The position numbers and the translations under genes were made by a program. From contig NZ_JBINJF010000023.1 in assembly GCF_043951865.1 (NCBI RefSeq), forward strand, positions 3,108-67,107: a DNA stretch of 64,000 nt. The letters are read 5' to 3'. The stretch is from JAMQKA01 sp043951865 (GTDB lineage Bacteria; Bacteroidota; Rhodothermia; Balneolales; Balneolaceae). Of the stretch, positions 60,743 to 64,000 are shown piece by piece. How positions within the stretch are numbered: position 1 is the stretch's first letter; each line of letters begins with the position of its first letter. The notes beneath the pieces were generated by a model that worked only from the letters and a program-made list of their open reading frames with translations, made no database searches and was not told the origin of the DNA.

Positions 60743-62341
60743 ATGAATTTAAATAGTTCGTCAATTTGTCTGATAATTATACTTGCATGCCTTGCGGGAG
60801 CCTGCACGCCTCTGGAAGAACAGCCCGCCCCCGAACACCCCAATGTGCTGTTCATCATTGCCGACGACTACGGCTACCATGATATGAGCAGTATGGGCAG
60901 CGAATTTTATGATACCCCCCACCTGGACCGGCTGGCGGCCCGCAGCATGGTCTTTACCCAGGGGTATACCGCCGGGCGGGTCTGCAGCCCGGCGCGGGCC
61001 AGCATCATGTCGGGGAAGACCCCGGCCCGCCACGGGATCACCGACTGGCTCGGCGCCCGGACCGGGACCGACTGGCGCGAGCAGGGTCGCCACAGCAAGC
61101 TGCTGCCGCCTGATTACGTGGACCACCTGCCGCACGAGTACCAGGTGCTGCCGGAGGCGATGCGCCAGGAAGGCTATACCACCTTTTTTGCCGGCAAGTG
61201 GCACCTGGGCGGGGAAGGCTCCTACCCGGAAGACCACGGGTTTGACTTCAACCAGGGAGGGTTTGAAGCCGGCGGGCCCTACACGGGCGGATATTTTTCC
61301 CCGTTTAACAATCCCAAGATGGAAGATCATCCGGAGGAAAAAGGCATGAGCCTGCCGGAGAAGCTGGCCAAAGAGACCAGCCGCTTTATCCGGGAACACC
61401 GGGATCGGCCCTTTTTCGCGTTTCTGTCGTTTTACGCGGTGCACGCTCCTATACAGACCACCCGCGCAAACTGGAGCAAGTACCGCGACAAGGCCGATTC
61501 GCTGGGTATCGCAGAGAAGGGGTTTGAAATGGGATATTTTCTGCCGATCCGCCAGGTGCAGGACAACCCGGTGTATGCAGGCCTGGTCGAGCATATGGAC
61601 GATGCAGTGGGGCAGGTGCTGGAAACCCTGCGTTCCGAGGGGCTGGATGATAATACCATTGTAATTTTCACCTCCGACCACGGCGGGGTGGCCGCCGGCG
61701 ACGACTACGCCACCTCCAACCGTCCTCTGCGGGGCGGGAAAGGCTACCAGTACGAGGGCGGGCTGCGGGTCCCGTATTTTATCAGCGTGCCCTGGATGGA
61801 CCACGGTGGAACAGAGGAAAGCACGCCGGTGACCGGCACCGATTTTTACCCTACCATCTTGGACCTGGCGGGGGCGGACCTGCGGCCCGAAGAGCACCAG
61901 GACGGGGTCAGCCTGCGGCCGCTGCTGGAAGGGGAGCCGATCCCCGAACGGCCGCTGTTCTGGCACTACCCGCACTACGGGAACCAGGGCGGGCGGCCCT
62001 CCTCGGTGATCCGCCAGGGCCGCTGGAAGCTGATCCGCTACCACGCCGACAGCAGCCAGGTGCTCTACGACCTGCAGGCCGACCTGCCCGAACAGGCCGA
62101 TCTGTCCGCCCGGCACCCGGAGGTGGCCGAGCGGCTGGGCAGCCGGCTTACCGAATATCTGCAGGAGACCGGTGCCAAATTTCCCCGGAAAGACCCGCAG
62201 TATGATCCACAAAAAGAGGCGGAGTACCTGCAGCAAATCGAGCAGGAACTGCTGCCCCGGCTGGAACGGCAGCGCATGGAGTTCCTGTCCCCGGATTACA
62301 ACCCCGGCAACAACTGGTGGGGCAGCCAGGTGGAGGAGTAA
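60743..62341 (+). CDS. Family S1 sulfatase 4 (lipoprotein)
   Basis: A 532-residue sulfatase anchored by a lipobox (LAGAC, Cys21); start at ATG 60743. Motifs: FIIADDYGYHDMSSMG, formylglycine site RVCSPARASIMSGK (Cys81, CSPAR variant), AGKWHLGGEGSYPEDHGFDF and FTSDHGGVAAGDDYATSNRP. C-terminal RWKLIRYHADSSQ is present, then a helical extension rich in Glu/Gln. Its GC content is strikingly high (43 of 60 bases at 61981-62040), unlike the core genes, suggesting separate origin. The sulfatase 5 gene follows after 14 bp. Confidence 0.92.
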   Translation: MNLNSSSICLIIILACLAGACTPLEEQPAPEHPNVLFIIADDYGYHDMSSMGSEFYDTPHLDRLAARSMVFTQGYTAGRVCSPARASIMSGKTPARHGITDWLGARTGTDWREQGRHSKLLPPDYVDHLPHEYQVLPEAMRQEGYTTFFAGKWHLGGEGSYPEDHGFDFNQGGFEAGGPYTGGYFSPFNNPKMEDHPEEKGMSLPEKLAKETSRFIREHRDRPFFAFLSFYAVHAPIQTTRANWSKYRDKADSLGIAEKGFEMGYFLPIRQVQDNPVYAGLVEHMDDAVGQVLETLRSEGLDDNTIVIFTSDHGGVAAGDDYATSNRPLRGGKGYQYEGGLRVPYFISVPWMDHGGTEESTPVTGTDFYPTILDLAGADLRPEEHQDGVSLRPLLEGEPIPERPLFWHYPHYGNQGGRPSSVIRQGRWKLIRYHADSSQVLYDLQADLPEQADLSARHPEVAERLGSRLTEYLQETGAKFPRKDPQYDPQKEAEYLQQIEQELLPRLERQRMEFLSPDYNPGNNWWGSQVEE

Positions 62342-62355
62342 AAAAATAAGTGATT

Positions 62356-63813
62356 ATGGCCTGTCAAAAATACACGCTCTTGCTGCTTGCCGCTTTTGGA
62401 TTTCTGTGTGCGACAGGTCCCCCCGCCCGGTCGGAACCCCCGCCCAACGTGTTGTTCATCCTGGTGGATGACCTGGGCTGGCGGGACCTGGGCAGCTATG
62501 GCAGCACCTTCTATGAGACCCCCCACCTGGATCGGCTGGCGGCAACCGGAATCCGGTTTACCGATGCCTACGCGGCCCATCCGGTCTGCTCGCCCACGCG
62601 GGCGGCGATCATGACCGGCAAAGATCCGACGCGGGTGGGCATTACCGACTGGATACCGGGCATGCCCACAGAGCGAGCCGAAGATCCACAACTGGTTTCG
62701 CCTGAAGATATCCACAATCTGCCGCTGGAGGAACTCACCATCGCCGAAGCATTCAGGCAGCAGGGCTACCGGACCTTCTTCGCCGGGAAATGGCACTTGG
62801 GGGAGACCCCGGAATACTGGCCGGAGCACCAGGGTTTTGAGATCAACAAGGGCGGGCATGACCGCGGGTCTCCGCCCGGCGGCTACTACGCCCCGTATGA
62901 GAACCCGCGCCTGGAAGACGGCCCGGAGGGGGAATACCTGACCGACCGGCTGACCACCGAGGCGATCCGGTTCATGGAGCAAGCTTCGGAGCGAACGGAT
63001 CCTTTCTTTTTGTTTTTGTCCTTTTACACCGTGCATACGCCCATCCAGGGATGTGCGCGCTACGACGAGCACTATCGTGAAAAAAAGCTAAAACTGCCCG
63101 GCGAGGGCAAACCGGCAATGCGCAGGGAAGGGCTGGGCCAGACCCGGCTCACCCAGAGTGACCCCGAATACGCGGCGATGGTCCGGTGTATGGACCAGAA
63201 CGTGGGCCGGCTGCTGAAGGAGTTGAAACATCAGCAGCTATATGAAAACACGGTCATTGTGTTTACCTCCGACAACGGGGGCTTGACGACCCTGCCTGCC
63301 GAGCGCAACATTGCCCCTACGGCGGTAATCCCTCTCAGAGCAGGCAAGGGATGGGCCTACGAGGGCGGGATCCGCGTGCCGCTGATCATCAAAGCGCCAG
63401 GTATACAAAAGGGGAAAGTATCGGCACAACCTGTTACAAGTATGGATTTTTATCCAACATTGTTAGAGTTGGCTGGTCTTCCGTCGCAAAATCAGCAGCA
63501 TGTTGATGGCAAGAGCCTCGTCCCCTACCTGAAGGATCCTGCCAAAGTTGACGACCGCACCCTGGTCTGGCACTACCCGCACTACCACGGGTCCGGCTGG
63601 CGACCGGGTTCGGCGATCCGGGCGGGGCGCTGGAAGCTGGTCGAATTCTACGAGGAAACCAGCGTGGAATTATACGATCTCTCCCGGGATCTTAATGAAG
63701 AGCACGATCTGGCTGGAAAGTACCCCGACACAGCAGCTGCTCTCCGGGAGCAAATGCATGAGTACATCAAACAGCGGGGAGGGAGATACCCTGTGAGGAG
63801 AGGACAGGATTAA
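62356..63813 (+). CDS. Family S1 sulfatase 5 (exported)
   Basis: A 485-residue sulfatase. Start ATG 62356 is preferred to GTG 62350; the signal peptide is YTLLLLAAFGFLCATGPPAR. Motifs: ILVDDLGWRDLGSYG, formylglycine site HPVCSPTRAAIMTGK (Cys78), AGKWHLGETPEYWPEHQGFE and FTSDNGGLTTLPAERN. It shares with sulfatase 4 a nearly identical stretch (WHYPHY, then RWKLV or RWKLI), so they are close relatives. Most of the gene is GC-rich, but about 63400-63530 is AT-rich. It hydrolyses a glycan sulfate ester; position specificity unknown. Confidence 0.93.
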   Translation: MACQKYTLLLLAAFGFLCATGPPARSEPPPNVLFILVDDLGWRDLGSYGSTFYETPHLDRLAATGIRFTDAYAAHPVCSPTRAAIMTGKDPTRVGITDWIPGMPTERAEDPQLVSPEDIHNLPLEELTIAEAFRQQGYRTFFAGKWHLGETPEYWPEHQGFEINKGGHDRGSPPGGYYAPYENPRLEDGPEGEYLTDRLTTEAIRFMEQASERTDPFFLFLSFYTVHTPIQGCARYDEHYREKKLKLPGEGKPAMRREGLGQTRLTQSDPEYAAMVRCMDQNVGRLLKELKHQQLYENTVIVFTSDNGGLTTLPAERNIAPTAVIPLRAGKGWAYEGGIRVPLIIKAPGIQKGKVSAQPVTSMDFYPTLLELAGLPSQNQQHVDGKSLVPYLKDPAKVDDRTLVWHYPHYHGSGWRPGSAIRAGRWKLVEFYEETSVELYDLSRDLNEEHDLAGKYPDTAAALREQMHEYIKQRGGRYPVRRGQD

Positions 63814-63849
63814 GTTGAATTTGGAATATTCCACGGAACCATATACCTG

Positions 63850-64000
63850 ATGAGGAACATGCTTTTCTATGTACTCTTTTTTTATTTTTTAGGCATCCAT
63901 GATGCCCCGGCGGGGGCCCAGGCTGCGGGTGCCGACAGGCCCAACATACTCTGGATTTCGGTGGAGGATATTTCCCCGCTGATGGGCGTATATGGGGACC
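63850..64000 (+). CDS. Family S1 sulfatase 6, N-terminal part (cut by window edge)
   Basis: The first 50 codons of another sulfatase: MRNMLFYVLFFYFLGIHDAP is the signal start, and RPNILWISVEDISPLMGVYG is the family's first metal-binding motif, in the WISVEDISP form seen in a distinct sulfatase subgroup. It begins 37 bp after sulfatase 5 and so continues the operon beyond the window. The formylglycine motif is not reached. Confidence 0.88.
   Translation, partial: MRNMLFYVLFFYFLGIHDAPAGAQAAGADRPNILWISVEDISPLMGVYGD

Noticed and set aside
60761..62236. 491-codon open frame on the minus strand opposite sulfatase 4
   Set aside because: It is an antisense frame kept open by the very high GC content; the plus-strand sulfatase has all family motifs and a signal sequence, while the minus frame has no recognisable domain.

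Overview
The window looks like a chromosomal segment of a marine or halophilic Bacteroidota-type bacterium. My best guess is the Balneolota/Rhodothermota branch. The basis is a ParAB-DUF5683-LOG gene order, a GWxTD protein, a DUF58/BatD-like/BatA cluster, SusC/SusD, FecI/FecR regulation and almost no Shine-Dalgarno sequences before start codons. This is inference from gene content; no rRNA or tRNA gene was seen.

Layout. Bases 1-22,000 are mostly core genome: the 5' end of mfd (minus strand), a GWxTD lipid/secretion-type protein, a BatA/BatD-like/DUF58 cluster (minus strand), ald, parA, parB, a DUF5683 protein, a LOG-family protein, a TPR protein, tkt, a SpoIIE-type phosphatase (minus strand), polA, a small orphan and guaB. 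From about 22,100 to the right edge, everything is accessory polysaccharide-degradation DNA, all on the plus strand: three sulfatases, an MDR dehydrogenase, an SDR dehydrogenase, a TIM-barrel sugar isomerase/epimerase, an ECF sigma factor, a DUF1080 protein, a propeller/cytochrome c protein, two very large GH106-like alpha-L-rhamnosidase-type enzymes surrounding a RhaT-like transporter and an arabinose/fucose-isomerase-family protein, then FecR, an STN-containing SusC, SusD, a DUF2231-cytochrome-DUF1549-DUF1553 protein, a DUF1501 protein, a Tat-exported propeller, a second propeller/cytochrome c lipoprotein and three more sulfatases (the last cut by the window edge).

How it may work together. 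Sulfatases and rhamnosidases point to a sulfated, rhamnose-containing polysaccharide such as an algal sulfated rhamnan or ulvan-like glycan. SusCD would import oligosaccharides. RhaT and the isomerase would take up and isomerise a 6-deoxyhexose. The heme-c propeller proteins, DUF1080 protein, MDR/SDR enzymes and TIM-barrel epimerase suggest an added oxidative branch (3-keto-sugar type chemistry) of a kind more often met in Planctomycetes and Verrucomicrobia. The STN domain on SusC, FecR and the ECF sigma factor form a trans-envelope switch, and a shared TGAGTAGA-type motif lies upstream of sigma, the large rhamnosidase and fecR.

The intergenic DNA is unusually structured. A family of roughly 115 bp elements with terminal inverted repeats occurs at least four times (plus one divergent relative), and several loci carry tandem or inverted repeats with a 7-bp period but different sequences. 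Base composition is mosaic: the block at about 34.6-45 kb is AT-rich and the sulfatases after 60.7 kb are very GC-rich.
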